From the NCBI GenBank assembly GCA_017535315.1, contig JAFXUD010000047.1:109001-173000 (forward strand): a DNA stretch of 64,000 bases. Reading direction: 5' to 3'. Made by a program: the position numbers and the translations under genes. Under the pieces are notes generated by a model. It did no database searches, had not been told where the DNA came from, and saw nothing but the letters and a program-made list of their open reading frames with translations. This DNA comes from Victivallales bacterium. Its GTDB lineage: Bacteria; Verrucomicrobiota; Lentisphaeria; Oligosphaerales; Oligosphaeraceae. How positions within the stretch are numbered: position 1 is the first letter of the stretch; every line of letters begins with the position of its first letter. Of this stretch, positions 51,221 through 60,747 are shown in pieces.

Positions 51221-52603
51221 ATGACAGAACATTCTTCACGTGAAACACTTTCGACACGCCTTGGCTTCATCATGCTCTCGGCGGGGTGTGCCATTGGACT
51301 TGGCAACGTCTGGCGCTTCCCCTTCATCGTGGGAAAATACGGCGGCGGCATCTTCGTCTTCCTCTACCTCTTCTTCCTGCTTGTTCTGGGTTTCCCCATC
51401 CTGATGTCCGAGATGGCGATCGGGCGGGGCGGACGCTCCAACCTCGTCGGCTCCTTCCGCAACCTGGCCACCTCCGACACAGTGGGCTGGACACGACTGG
51501 CACGCATTTTGATTAGCGGCTGCTTCATCCTCATGATCTACTACACCACCGTCTCAGGCTGGCTCTTCGCCTATACGGGCTACTTCGCACGCGGTGTCAA
51601 TGCCGCCTTCGCCAGCGCGGAAAGCAGCGGCAAATTCTTCGATGAACTGACCAGATCCGCCTCCCGCTCTTCGCTCTACATGCTGCTGGCGACGCTACTT
51701 GGCAGCGTCATCTGCTGGTTTGGAGTCCAGAAGGGGGTAGAGAAATACGTCAAATACATGATGTGCGCCCTGATAGTGCTGATGATTCTGCTGGCAGGCT
51801 ATGCCTTGACAACGCCAGGCATGCGCGAAGGGCTGGCCTTCTACCTCTGCCCTAACTGGAACAAATTCACCCAGAGGCCACTGGAAACCGTCTTCGCGGC
51901 CATGGGGCAGGCCTTCTTCACCCTCAGCCTCGGGGTGGGGAGCATGACCATCTTCGGGAGTTATCTCAACTGGAAGAAGTCCCTCGCCAAGGAATGCGCG
52001 TGGATTATCCTTTTAGATACCCTGGTGGCACTCTGCGCAGGACTGATTGTCTTCCCGATATGCAAAAGCTATGGGATTGATGTCAATCAGGGGCCTGGTC
52101 TGCTCTTCATCTCGCTTGCCAATGCCTTCAGCAACATGCCGATGGGGCGCCTCTGGGGAATGCTCTTCTTCCTCTTCATGGCGCTGGCCGCCCTGACGAC
52201 CATCGTCGCCGTCTTCGAAAACCTCATTGCCTATCTCCAGGACGAGCATACCTTCTCACGCCAAAAGGCAACGCTATTGGTTGGGGTGGCCGTTGCCGTG
52301 CTCTCCCTTCCCTGTGTATTCGGGTACAATTTGCTCGCTAGCATCAAGCCCCTGGGCGGCTCCTCCACCATTCTGGACGTAGAAGATTTCGTGGTCAGTC
52401 AGAACCTGCTTCCCTTCGGTGCGCTAACCTTAATCATCTTCTGCTTCGGCAAATCAGGTTGGGGAAGCCAGCGCTTCATTGAAGAACTTGAAACAGGACA
52501 GAATTGGCATTATCCGCGACCTATTCTGCTCTACTGGAAATATATCCTCCCCATCATCATTCTCGTTGTCTTCGTAATGGGATACCTCCAGATGTTCAGA
52601 TGA
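51221..52603 (+). CDS. Sodium-dependent neurotransmitter symporter (NSS/SNF) family transporter
   Basis: The 460-residue membrane protein begins with the LeuT-like first helix ...GCAIGLGNVWRFPFIVGKYGGG, which carries the sodium- and substrate-binding GLGNVWRFP motif. About 11-12 hydrophobic segments follow. Bacterial members import amino acids or related amines with sodium. No substrate can be given. The promoter at 51160 drives it; the ribosome-binding site is weak. The GT2 gene follows after 18 bases but differs in base composition. Confidence 0.95.
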   Translation: MTEHSSRETLSTRLGFIMLSAGCAIGLGNVWRFPFIVGKYGGGIFVFLYLFFLLVLGFPILMSEMAIGRGGRSNLVGSFRNLATSDTVGWTRLARILISGCFILMIYYTTVSGWLFAYTGYFARGVNAAFASAESSGKFFDELTRSASRSSLYMLLATLLGSVICWFGVQKGVEKYVKYMMCALIVLMILLAGYALTTPGMREGLAFYLCPNWNKFTQRPLETVFAAMGQAFFTLSLGVGSMTIFGSYLNWKKSLAKECAWIILLDTLVALCAGLIVFPICKSYGIDVNQGPGLLFISLANAFSNMPMGRLWGMLFFLFMALAALTTIVAVFENLIAYLQDEHTFSRQKATLLVGVAVAVLSLPCVFGYNLLASIKPLGGSSTILDVEDFVVSQNLLPFGALTLIIFCFGKSGWGSQRFIEELETGQNWHYPRPILLYWKYILPIIILVVFVMGYLQMFR

Positions 52604-52621
52604 AAAACGTATTCAAAGCCA

Positions 52622-53638
52622 ATGAACCAATTGTGTAAAGAACCGTTGATTTCCGTCATCGTCCCCGTATTTCAGGTGGAGGATTATCTTGACAAATGCA
52701 TTTCATCCATCATTGCCCAGAGTTATCGCAATTTGGAGATTATTCTGGTGGACGATGGCTCCCAAGACAACTGCCCCGCAATCTGCGATAAATACCAATT
52801 AGAAGATAGTCGAATCAAGGTTATTCATAAGGAGAATGGCGGATTATCACGGGCACGAAATGCTGGTCTAAAAATTGCGACAGGAGATTACATCGGCTTT
52901 GTGGATAGTGACGACTGGATTGAGCCGAATATGTACGAGATTCTGATGTCTGCCTTGCAGGATAGTAAAGCAGACATTGCAGTGGGCAATTATCAAGTGG
53001 AGCCGTCAAAAACAAATGACATCTCAACAGATGTGAGATTCTCTGAAAGAAAGCTTTTTTCAAGCACAGAAGCCTTGCAAATGATTATCGACGGAGAAAA
53101 GCTTGTATATAGTTTTGTTTGGAATAAGCTCTACACGAAGACAGTCATAACCAATCTTTTTTTTACTGAAGGAAGAATCTATGAAGATATTTTATGGACC
53201 CCTAAAATATTAGGTAACGCCAAGTCATTAGTATATATTGATTGTCCTTTTTACCATTATCGACTCAGAGCAGAAAGCCTGACTCACAATAATAAACAAA
53301 TAAACATAAGACTCCTAGACAGAATAGAAATGCTAAAACAGAGGATGCAATATATTCACGATAATTATCCATCGTTGGAGGAAAAAGCTATTTTAATGTT
53401 TAAAAGATATTGCTATCGTGAATATATTAAAATATGCGTGAATACTCCTTATCTTGATAAAGATGGTAAAATACGACGTGAGCTTCACCGACAGTTCTGT
53501 CAATCAGGGCCACGCACTATTCAATTTAAGGCTAACATTATAAAAGCATTTGGTCAAAAACTGTTTAGAATATGCCCGTGGCTGTTTATGAAAATATACA
53601 TCATCCGTAAAAATCTATTATTCAAAAAAGGGAAATAA
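52622..53638 (+). CDS. Family 2 glycosyltransferase
   Basis: The 338-residue cytoplasmic enzyme has a GT-A start (LISVIVPVFQVEDYLDKCISS), the nucleotide-sugar aspartates in ILVDDGSQDN, and the metal-binding DSD in GFVDSDDW. Such enzymes extend surface polysaccharides or protein glycans. The C-terminal half becomes markedly AT-rich, with many AAA, ATA and ATT codons, unlike genes on both sides, which suggests recent acquisition. No other polysaccharide synthesis gene is adjacent, so its acceptor is unknown. Confidence 0.92.
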   Translation: MNQLCKEPLISVIVPVFQVEDYLDKCISSIIAQSYRNLEIILVDDGSQDNCPAICDKYQLEDSRIKVIHKENGGLSRARNAGLKIATGDYIGFVDSDDWIEPNMYEILMSALQDSKADIAVGNYQVEPSKTNDISTDVRFSERKLFSSTEALQMIIDGEKLVYSFVWNKLYTKTVITNLFFTEGRIYEDILWTPKILGNAKSLVYIDCPFYHYRLRAESLTHNNKQINIRLLDRIEMLKQRMQYIHDNYPSLEEKAILMFKRYCYREYIKICVNTPYLDKDGKIRRELHRQFCQSGPRTIQFKANIIKAFGQKLFRICPWLFMKIYIIRKNLLFKKGK

Positions 53639-53666
53639 TCCCAAACGAAAACTTTATATAAATCCA

Positions 53667-55781
53667 TTATAAAGACGCTTCTTCAGAAACGAGCAAAGCC
53701 AGACCGAATCGCGTCGGCTTTACCTGGAGGATTTTCCGCCTTCCCTTGGAGACACTGACAAAACACTGCCCTGTGTAAAGGTCCTTGAAACGTGTTTCGG
53801 GAATGTTCGTTATATCCAATTCGGCATGTTGACAGTTTTCTGGGAAAAAGAGAAAAAGAAGACGCTGATTGCCTGAATAACCTGAACGGAAATAGAGGAA
53901 ACCAGATTTGTCGGGAACAGGGGAAAGCACAGATATCTTCCGCGAGCATCCTGCACAATCGGCTATTCGAGCAATGAATCGCTCCCATTCAGAATCATCC
54001 TCATTGCCCATATAGCCAAAGTAACTCCCCAGATAGATAATCTGACCTTTGCCATAGGAAATCCTTGCAGCCAAAACGCCTTCGGCTTGTCGCGCCATAA
54101 TCTCCATGCCAGGTATGTTTTCAGGTAAGACAGTCGCCCACTGGCTTTCCTGGAGACGGAAGGTAGTGCTTTCGAATGAAATATCAAGACGTTCTTCCAA
54201 GCAAGCACGGCGCCCTAATTCCACAATGTCCGCCTTGGCCAGGAAACGCTCCTCTGGATAACGATAGAATCCCGCAGGCGAAAAGGCCCCACACTCCGAT
54301 TCGCACACAAGCGTGCCGCCCGCCTTCACAAACTCCAGAATTATCTCGCCCTGCGTATCATCCAGCACGATGGAATGGGGCAGAATCAGTAGCTTTAGCC
54401 CTGCCAGCGCGTCCAGATGGGAGGCTTCCACGAAACGGTAACCAAGGGCATTCCGCACAAAGGCCCGCGCATAGCCCCGCATACCCTTCTTTATGATTTC
54501 TGAGGAATGTTCCTGCGCCCACGCAATGTAATAATCCTGCGGATTAAAGAAGATGGCGGCATCCGCCTTTTCAGGCCTGTAATTGGCAAATAAGTCCTCG
54601 TTGTCCATCAAGACTTTCCCCGAGGCCTTCATGGCAGCCAGACGTTCCTCGGCCATGCCATCGCGCCCATTGAGGCCAAACCCTGCGGATTCACGCCCGA
54701 AAACCTCATCGCGCCAGCACCAGAAAAGAACCACATCAGCCCCGCAGCCAAATCCCGTCCAGACCCAATGCTGCTGCTTGACGCCAGGGACAGGCTGGAA
54801 GAGCTTGAAACCCGTGGAGGCACGACCGCCTTGAAGTTCGCTTAGCCAAATTTGTTTACCGTTTGCGGCGGAGGCAACCATTTCAATGCGTGTCCCGAAA
54901 GTGGCATCGTCAATGCCCTGCCAAAGCGGGAAACTAGAACAGCCTATGCCGTCCAATGCGCTGGCCATCTCCCAGTCATTTCCACGGTGGAGAGCCGTCA
55001 CCAGGGAATTATCCCCATACAAGGGGCTGGGGGAATCGCCGTGGGCGGTGATGGGATGCACTGTGTCTATGGCACGCATGGCGCGATAGCGGTCCTCGCA
55101 ATGGGCGTTGGAGCGGTCGGTGATGAAATGCTGCCACGCCATATATTCCGTATAAGTCCTGTCAGGCTTTCGAATGCACGCCTGCACATCCTCCCAGCAG
55201 ATATAGCGCCGCTGCCAGGTCTCATTCAGCTTCTCCAAGGTTTCATATTTGCATTGAAGCCACCGTTTCCATGCGGCCAGCGTATGCGGACACCAGCAGA
55301 CCAATGCCTCGGATTGGACACACCAGCGCAGTTCATTCCAAATATCCCATCCATGCAGTGCGGGGTGATTCTTGAAATGCTCTCCCACCGTCTGGATGAA
55401 ATGCATCATGCGGTCACGTACCCCTGGGTGATCAGTGCAACCGCCAGGTGTCAGACCAAAATTGCACTCCAGCCTTAAAGACGATATAACTCGGTTGCCA
55501 TTGCAGTCAATCATCTCACAGCCAGGTTCTTCGCGGAAAATCCAGAGCGGCTGGATTTCTGCAATTGTGCTTGCAACCACTTTCAGGTCGTATTTTGCCG
55601 CAAAATCAAACAAACGGTCGTAGTCGCTGAAATCAAAACGTCCAGGTTTTGCCTCAATCCACCCCCACAGCAGCCACAACTGCACAGCATTCAAACCAGA
55701 ATCCTTGATTTTCCGAAAATCATCCTCCCAATACTTTTGATTCGGAAAGGGAGCGCGATAGTATTGTACACCTAATATCAT
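53667..55781 (-). CDS. GH42 beta-galactosidase
   Basis: The 704-residue protein starts with ILGVQYYRAPFPNQKYWEDD, the classic GH42 barrel start (Y-P-E/N-W-x-D pattern). The acid/base is Glu150 in GWDIWNELRW and the nucleophile is Glu315 in WLSELQGG. The glutamine-amidotransferase-like trimerisation domain follows (LKLLILPHSIVLDDTQGEII, then GGTLVCESECG). It hydrolyses terminal beta-galactose. No signal peptide is present, so it acts on imported oligosaccharides. The upstream GTG at 55814 extends the frame, but ATG 55781 behind GAGGAT is the start. It diverges from the next gene. Confidence 0.92.
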   Translation of the reverse strand: MILGVQYYRAPFPNQKYWEDDFRKIKDSGLNAVQLWLLWGWIEAKPGRFDFSDYDRLFDFAAKYDLKVVASTIAEIQPLWIFREEPGCEMIDCNGNRVISSLRLECNFGLTPGGCTDHPGVRDRMMHFIQTVGEHFKNHPALHGWDIWNELRWCVQSEALVCWCPHTLAAWKRWLQCKYETLEKLNETWQRRYICWEDVQACIRKPDRTYTEYMAWQHFITDRSNAHCEDRYRAMRAIDTVHPITAHGDSPSPLYGDNSLVTALHRGNDWEMASALDGIGCSSFPLWQGIDDATFGTRIEMVASAANGKQIWLSELQGGRASTGFKLFQPVPGVKQQHWVWTGFGCGADVVLFWCWRDEVFGRESAGFGLNGRDGMAEERLAAMKASGKVLMDNEDLFANYRPEKADAAIFFNPQDYYIAWAQEHSSEIIKKGMRGYARAFVRNALGYRFVEASHLDALAGLKLLILPHSIVLDDTQGEIILEFVKAGGTLVCESECGAFSPAGFYRYPEERFLAKADIVELGRRACLEERLDISFESTTFRLQESQWATVLPENIPGMEIMARQAEGVLAARISYGKGQIIYLGSYFGYMGNEDDSEWERFIARIADCAGCSRKISVLSPVPDKSGFLYFRSGYSGNQRLLFLFFPENCQHAELDITNIPETRFKDLYTGQCFVSVSKGRRKILQVKPTRFGLALLVSEEASL

Positions 55782-55986
55782 GGCATCCTCAAATAGAAGG
55801 CTGTTACATTGCACTAAACGAAAAAGACTAAAATACTATATGCCAACCTCTTTTTGAAGTCAAACTTTCCAGCTTCAACAATCCTTGAAATCTTGGTGTT
55901 TTCCGTTTGATTTCCAGCCAAAAGGCAGCATAGTATATGGAGAATCTGATTACAGAATCATCCTAAACATGAAGGACACTTTATCG

Positions 55987-57999
55987 ATGGACATATGGAT
56001 TTGGACAGAACTGCTGGCTTTCGACAATGAATCGCCTGACCTGGGCGTGGCAGAGTACTTCGCGCGCATGAAGACGCAGCCGCAGGGGATAACCCTGCTC
56101 ACCGCCATTGACTTCGTGTTTCAGCACGAGAACTGGAGCGCCCCGCACGTTTTCCCTGCGGACATCTGCTCCCGCATGGGGCATGAGGGCAATGGCCTCC
56201 GCCAACGCCAGAACTGGAACAGCGAACAGCTGAAACGGCTGGTCGCACTTCTTCACGAGCATGGCTGCAAGGTGGTCTTCTCTTTCTTCTGCTATTATCT
56301 CGGCAACAAGTTCCACAAGGAATGGGCCTCGGAGCACACCGAATGCCTCTCTGGATGGAACAACGGCAGTGTCAACCTGCTGGCACGGTTGGCGGACGGC
56401 ACGCTCCTGGAGGATTTCTTTGTCCGCAAATTGATGGAGGTTCAGGAGTATTATGGCTTCGACGGATGGCATGGACCAGACCATTGCGGCCCTGGCTGGA
56501 CGATTTTCAACAACTATTTTAGCAATGCCTTCATAGCGCAGTTCCGCGACTGGCTCGGTGCCGACCGCCTTCCTGCCGAATACCGCCATGACCTGGCGGA
56601 TGCAGAACAGGGCAAGGAACGGATGCGGTGGATATGGGAGAACCTGCGCGACGAGTGGATTGACTTCATCAATAGCCGCTGGGTTTCCGTCTGGAAGAAG
56701 GCGGTGGATGCCCTTCACGCAAGCGGACGCATCGCCATCATCAACTCCCCCGACACAAAGTGCCTCTTCGGCTGCCTCTACTATCTGGGGATGGACTACC
56801 GCGACATTGCACGCATCGGCGTCGATATGATTGTAATGGAGACCACCTCCATCGGCTTCTCGCTGACGCGCGGCTGGCGTGACTACATGACCGAATTCGC
56901 GGCCGTGATGCAGGAGATGGCCACCTCCATGCCAGGTGTCAAAATCTGCATGATGCCCTCCATCAAGGACGCGGTGGAGAGCTATGACGCCCTGGACCAT
57001 TTCAAACCGATGTTCGAGCGTGACTTCCACTACCTTGCCACACGCCATATACAAAAGGGTGGGCAATTGCATAGGACGGCTGCGGCGTTCCTGGTCTGCC
57101 TGGGGGACTATATCACCGCCGAAGAATGGCATTGGCTTGATCGTCTGTACGATGCCTCCACCTCCTTCACGCCCACCCGTTCAGGCGAACTGGTCTGGTT
57201 GCACGACCCGAACATCTATGAGGCCCTGCGAGCGGAATACAGGCGCAAGGGCACGACCGAGGAATGCTATCAGATTGCGCGTCTGGAGGAGTTGGGCTGC
57301 CTCGACATCTCGACTGTCGCAACACCAGACGAGCTGGAAGCTGTTGACAACCCGCTGATCGTCCCGAACTTCCATCTGCTCAATGACAACTTGAAGCAGA
57401 AGATACTCGCCAAGAAGCAGCTGGTCGTGCTACTGGGCGACTTGTGCCCAGACGACTATCCCGCGGGAGCTTCCGTTGTACAGATTCAGCTTGAAACGGG
57501 GTGGACACTCTCTTGCGCCATCCTGAACTCCACTTTCCCCCCCGAGGTCACAGCACTTGAGCCCATTGTTGGAAACATGCCTTTCAACACAGCCCCTGCG
57601 CAGTGGAATCCATACGCCGACCTACCGCCAGCGGCCACGATACCGCCCGAGTTCTGGAAAGCATGCGCCGCAAAAATCCGCTGTGCCATTGGAGCCTCTC
57701 CGCTGGATACCTCCACCCAAACGGTCGGTTCCTTCCAATCGACCTCCCCTCTCGGCAACGAAGTGTCAATCTACCGCCAATGGAACGAGCAGGGAATGCA
57801 GCGCATCGGCATCTACTCGCGCGTCTTCACCTACCGCAGGCCCAACCTCCACCTGAAGGAAGGCTCAAAAATAGCGGCAAAAACCACCTTCCCGCGCGGG
57901 GAACTCTGTGTGAAAAACGGCATCGTCCAAAGCGACGATCCATACGGGAAACCCACCAACATCCCGCCCTGCGGCATCATCGTGATGGATGTGAAATAA
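55987..57999 (+). CDS. Glycoside-hydrolase-like TIM-barrel protein of unknown family
   Basis: The protein of about 670 residues has no signal peptide. It starts with MDIWIWTELLAFDNE and shows barrel features such as VVFSFFCYYLG, YYGFDGWHGPDHCGPGW and VDMIVMETTSIGF, where acidic and His residues sit at strand ends as in glycosidases. The C-terminal part has a small amidotransferase-like and a beta-rich segment. I cannot assign a GH family. ATG 55987 follows AAGGACAC at a good distance; earlier in-frame ATG codons (55885, 55969) lack ribosome-binding sites. A degenerate family C repeat begins 15 bases after the stop. Confidence 0.7.
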   Translation: MDIWIWTELLAFDNESPDLGVAEYFARMKTQPQGITLLTAIDFVFQHENWSAPHVFPADICSRMGHEGNGLRQRQNWNSEQLKRLVALLHEHGCKVVFSFFCYYLGNKFHKEWASEHTECLSGWNNGSVNLLARLADGTLLEDFFVRKLMEVQEYYGFDGWHGPDHCGPGWTIFNNYFSNAFIAQFRDWLGADRLPAEYRHDLADAEQGKERMRWIWENLRDEWIDFINSRWVSVWKKAVDALHASGRIAIINSPDTKCLFGCLYYLGMDYRDIARIGVDMIVMETTSIGFSLTRGWRDYMTEFAAVMQEMATSMPGVKICMMPSIKDAVESYDALDHFKPMFERDFHYLATRHIQKGGQLHRTAAAFLVCLGDYITAEEWHWLDRLYDASTSFTPTRSGELVWLHDPNIYEALRAEYRRKGTTEECYQIARLEELGCLDISTVATPDELEAVDNPLIVPNFHLLNDNLKQKILAKKQLVVLLGDLCPDDYPAGASVVQIQLETGWTLSCAILNSTFPPEVTALEPIVGNMPFNTAPAQWNPYADLPPAATIPPEFWKACAAKIRCAIGASPLDTSTQTVGSFQSTSPLGNEVSIYRQWNEQGMQRIGIYSRVFTYRRPNLHLKEGSKIAAKTTFPRGELCVKNGIVQSDDPYGKPTNIPPCGIIVMDVK

Positions 58000-58014
58000 C
58001 AATGTTAACTTTTT

Positions 58015-58068
58015 GAGGTAATTGCAAAAGTGGCACGAAATACGCTATGAGATGAGGCTTTTGCAAAT
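58015..58068. repeat. Family C repeat, divergent copy
   Basis: GAGGTAATTGCAAAAG and the facing CTTTTGCAAAT (58058-58068) form 11-bp arms around a loop that contains GCACGAAATACGCTA, similar to the loop of the other copies. It lies just after the stop of the preceding gene. Confidence 0.65.
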
Positions 58069-58219
58069 ATGATTTTCCTAAAAACAAGGGGAAAAAAGCA
58101 GGAGAATCACAGGGCAAAGCAACAAATGTGCATTATAGTATGTGCATATAGTCATTGATGAAATAAAAGTAGCTGTTAAACATCGACAGTCTTTATAACC
58201 TACTCCCCCATTTCTCATA

Positions 58220-58816
58220 ATGAAACCTAGACATCGCAATTCATTTTTGAAGAACGCCATCATCTTGGTTGCGTTTTTAGTTGGCATCTCGGTCTTTGGC
58301 TGGCGGCAGAACAATGGGCCGCAGCAACCTCGCCCCGCTGAGGAAAAACCGAGCGTTGACAGCGTGGCTCCCAATGCCTCTGCGCATAATATCAATGCGT
58401 CTGCCGCAAAGCCACAGCCATCCACGCAACCGCCTGCCGCAAAGCCACAGCCATCCACGCAACCGCCTGCCGCAAAGCCACAGCCATCCACGCAACCGCC
58501 TGCCGCAAAGCCCGACAATGCGCCTTCAAAGCCTGCGGTAGTGCCGCAGGTGCGCTGGCACCGTTCCAATCTGGAGCGCCACTGGGAGAAGCACGGAGCA
58601 GAGTTTCCCGAATACCACTCGGCGCAGGAATATGGTGATGGTGCCCTTCGATTCTTCCAGAATCCGCCTCAGGGAACGCTGACCAAAGTGCGTCCTAATG
58701 GCGAAAAACTCTACTATCACCCACCCTCCAACACCTTTGGCGCAACGGCGCCAGATGGTACCCCAAAGACGCTCTTCCGCCCAAGCGGCCGCATGAACTA
58801 CTGGAATAGACAATGA
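58220..58816 (+). CDS. Membrane-anchored candidate RNase toxin with repeat linker
   Basis: The 198-residue protein has one N-terminal membrane helix (about 12-27). A linker follows with three perfect 11-residue repeats, AAKPQPSTQPP. The C-terminal domain of about 85 residues has H-WEKHGAEF, NPPQGTLTKVRPNGEKLYY, NTFGATAPDGTPKTLFRP and YWNRQ. That domain strongly recalls the BECR-fold nuclease domains at the C-termini of CdiA-type and other polymorphic toxins. The gene overlaps the next by four bases, and that neighbour is a small CPCC-domain protein, giving the layout of a toxin/immunity pair. Unlike typical polymorphic toxins it has no secretion or filament domain. The assignment is by pattern memory, not by search. 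Confidence 0.65.
   Translation: MKPRHRNSFLKNAIILVAFLVGISVFGWRQNNGPQQPRPAEEKPSVDSVAPNASAHNINASAAKPQPSTQPPAAKPQPSTQPPAAKPQPSTQPPAAKPDNAPSKPAVVPQVRWHRSNLERHWEKHGAEFPEYHSAQEYGDGALRFFQNPPQGTLTKVRPNGEKLYYHPPSNTFGATAPDGTPKTLFRPSGRMNYWNRQ
58403..58501 (+). repeat. Three perfect 33-bp tandem repeats in the toxin linker
   Basis: Three identical 33-base units (58403, 58436, 58469) encode the repeated linker AAKPQPSTQPP in frame. Perfect DNA identity implies recent expansion or ongoing length variation. Confidence 0.95.
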
Positions 58817-59025
58817 AAAAAAACACCAAACATAAATGCCCCTGCTGCGGGAAACTCACCATCGAGGTGATTGGTGACTACGAAATCTGCGAAGTCTGCG
58901 GTTGGGAGGACGACCCCGTGCAGAGAAAGGATAAAGATTTTGCGGGTGGTGCCAACGAGCTTAGCCTTAATCAGGCTCGCCGTGAATGGAAGGCACGCCA
59001 GACTGCCGACAGTCAAAAAAAGTGA
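58813..59025 (+). CDS. CPCC-domain protein, candidate immunity partner
   Basis: The 70-residue protein contains CPCCGKLTIEVIGDYEIC...CGWEDDPVQ and ends with DKDFAGGANELSLNQARREW, which is the Cys-rich CPCC domain. Four cysteines (CPCC and CEVCG) probably bind zinc. Its ATG overlaps the stop of the toxin-like gene (ATGA), so the two are translated together. A small cytoplasmic protein coupled to a nuclease toxin fits an immunity role, but CPCC proteins also occur without toxins, so this is inference. Confidence 0.75.
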   Translation: MKKNTKHKCPCCGKLTIEVIGDYEICEVCGWEDDPVQRKDKDFAGGANELSLNQARREWKARQTADSQKK

Positions 59026-59028
59026 ACC

Positions 59029-60684
59029 TCAACTCTGAGGCCAGTGATTATCGCGGATGCAGACATCTGTGCAGTCGCCGATGTTTAGCATAGTCTCTTG
59101 GATACCGCCCTCAAACCGATTTTCCTGAATGACCAGCCCCTCCACAGAGGCTGCGCTGATGGCATGGGTATTGGGCGAAACAAAAAGGTTGCCGATGATT
59201 CGGATATTCTTATGATGCACATTGCTCTGTTCATTCCGTGAACTGTTGATGGTAATGGCATAGCCCGCCCCCGAACGAGGCGAATTCTCGAAGGTGTTGC
59301 CTTCGATGAGCATATTGGTGACCGCCCCTGATTCATACCAGTAGCGCAGCAAATCCTTGACGAGAATGCAGCTGATGCCGTCAAATTGATTTTTGCGGAC
59401 GACTATCTCCCCATTGTCAGAGATGCGCAGATGCGGACAATTGGAAACCCTGTTGCCCTCAAATATAAATCTGGCGACACGCGTCTGATTCTCCACGAGG
59501 TCCCCAATGGAAATAGCTGAACAGTTGCCATCCACTGTCAATAGCATACGCCCGTCATTCTGCATTCTCGCTTCAATGACCTTGAATGACGCTTTGGTGC
59601 GGTGCGTCTCACCATCGCTGACTTCAATCATGTCAGCAGCCTCACAGAATCGGAAGCCGTGATTAGCTTCCCTTCCTTCCGCCACCAGCAGGGTACTCGA
59701 AGAAACGCTGCAAACTTTATCATAAATGCCATGGATATTGAGCGCATCATCCAAGGTGTCGGCAATCAGGCTGTTTTTAATGGAGACAGTGCCGTCACAC
59801 TGGACGAGAAACACACCATCGGCGGTCGTGGAGCGGGCCTCGTTGCGTCCAGGACGCACCTGGATGGCGATGTTGTCCAAAAAGAAATCCTTGGTACGGG
59901 CTGCCACAATACCCATTCCACCGCCTCGGAAGATGGAAACATTCTCGACATGAATGTCTTCGCTATAAGCGGCAAGGATGTTGACGTTACGGCGTGGCTC
60001 ATAGCAGAAAAGCAGTTGGTCTCCTAGCGGAAAAACCAGACGACGGGAGCCATCACGGTAGGTGAAGCGAATGCCATGCGGCGTCGGTGCCGCGTCTGTT
60101 TCCACGTATGATGTGGGAAGATTCTCCCGAGTGTGAGGCGAATCCCCTGCAAAGACATAGTCCCAAGGCGGCTTGCCAAAGACAACATTTCCCAGCAAAA
60201 TGGGACGCTCCTCCGTGGAGACGCTTAAATCGCTGCTATGAAAGATGACATGCCCTTTTTCATCCACTTCGGCGCGGAAATGGGAGGAATCGATAGCCAG
60301 CTCAAAGCCAGTCTCATCCGATTGCACGACTTCGCCCTGACAGTAGCGTGAAAAGGAAAAGTCAATGGTGAAATTCCGTAAGGTAACCTGCCTGCAACGC
60401 TGCAAAGCAAAGGGAAAGACAATGTCGTCAAAGATGAATTCAGAGCCACTGCCGTCGATGGTCAAGTCACTGATTCCCTCCAAGTCAAAGATGACATTCT
60501 TTATGCCTGGTGCAATGTTGATGGCCCTGATGTCCCGTTCATGGCAGCCCTCCTTCCGAAAATGGTAAATGCCCTTCTCGAAAACGAGTTGATTCCCCTG
60601 CCCTGTTTTCAGTTTTCCAAGCGCCTCCATGACGCGGGGCGTGGTATTTCCTGCTTTCGGTAAAATTGTGATTCTATTAACCAT
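59029..60684 (-). CDS. GH110-like alpha-1,3-galactosidase
   Basis: The 551-residue parallel beta-helix protein matches the pattern of GH110 enzymes: an early FEKGIYHF, then LTIDGSGSEFIF and VTLRNFTIDFSF, and the acidic active-site run TLDDALNIHG. GH110 enzymes remove alpha-1,3-linked galactose, for example from blood group B or linear alpha-Gal epitopes. Unlike most described members it has no signal peptide. It stands 63 bases downstream of a phospholipase C-like gene on the same strand. Assignment to GH110 is by motif, so another beta-helix glycosidase family cannot be excluded. Confidence 0.75.
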   Translation of the reverse strand: MVNRITILPKAGNTTPRVMEALGKLKTGQGNQLVFEKGIYHFRKEGCHERDIRAINIAPGIKNVIFDLEGISDLTIDGSGSEFIFDDIVFPFALQRCRQVTLRNFTIDFSFSRYCQGEVVQSDETGFELAIDSSHFRAEVDEKGHVIFHSSDLSVSTEERPILLGNVVFGKPPWDYVFAGDSPHTRENLPTSYVETDAAPTPHGIRFTYRDGSRRLVFPLGDQLLFCYEPRRNVNILAAYSEDIHVENVSIFRGGGMGIVAARTKDFFLDNIAIQVRPGRNEARSTTADGVFLVQCDGTVSIKNSLIADTLDDALNIHGIYDKVCSVSSSTLLVAEGREANHGFRFCEAADMIEVSDGETHRTKASFKVIEARMQNDGRMLLTVDGNCSAISIGDLVENQTRVARFIFEGNRVSNCPHLRISDNGEIVVRKNQFDGISCILVKDLLRYWYESGAVTNMLIEGNTFENSPRSGAGYAITINSSRNEQSNVHHKNIRIIGNLFVSPNTHAISAASVEGLVIQENRFEGGIQETMLNIGDCTDVCIRDNHWPQS

Positions 60685-60747
60685 TGGCCCAATGACAATT
60701 CAATTGCATAATCTCACAAAACTAACATTTCTTCATAGTAAAAAAAC

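Noticed and set aside
58029..58044. Second sigma54 promoter (TGGCACG with GC at the right distance)
   Set aside because: The -12 box reads ACGC instead of TTGC, and the site lies within a family C repeat copy after a gene, not before one in suitable distance.
58403..58501. Possible CRISPR-like array
   Set aside because: The 33-bp units are directly adjacent with no spacers and lie in frame in a linker, so they are coding tandem repeats.
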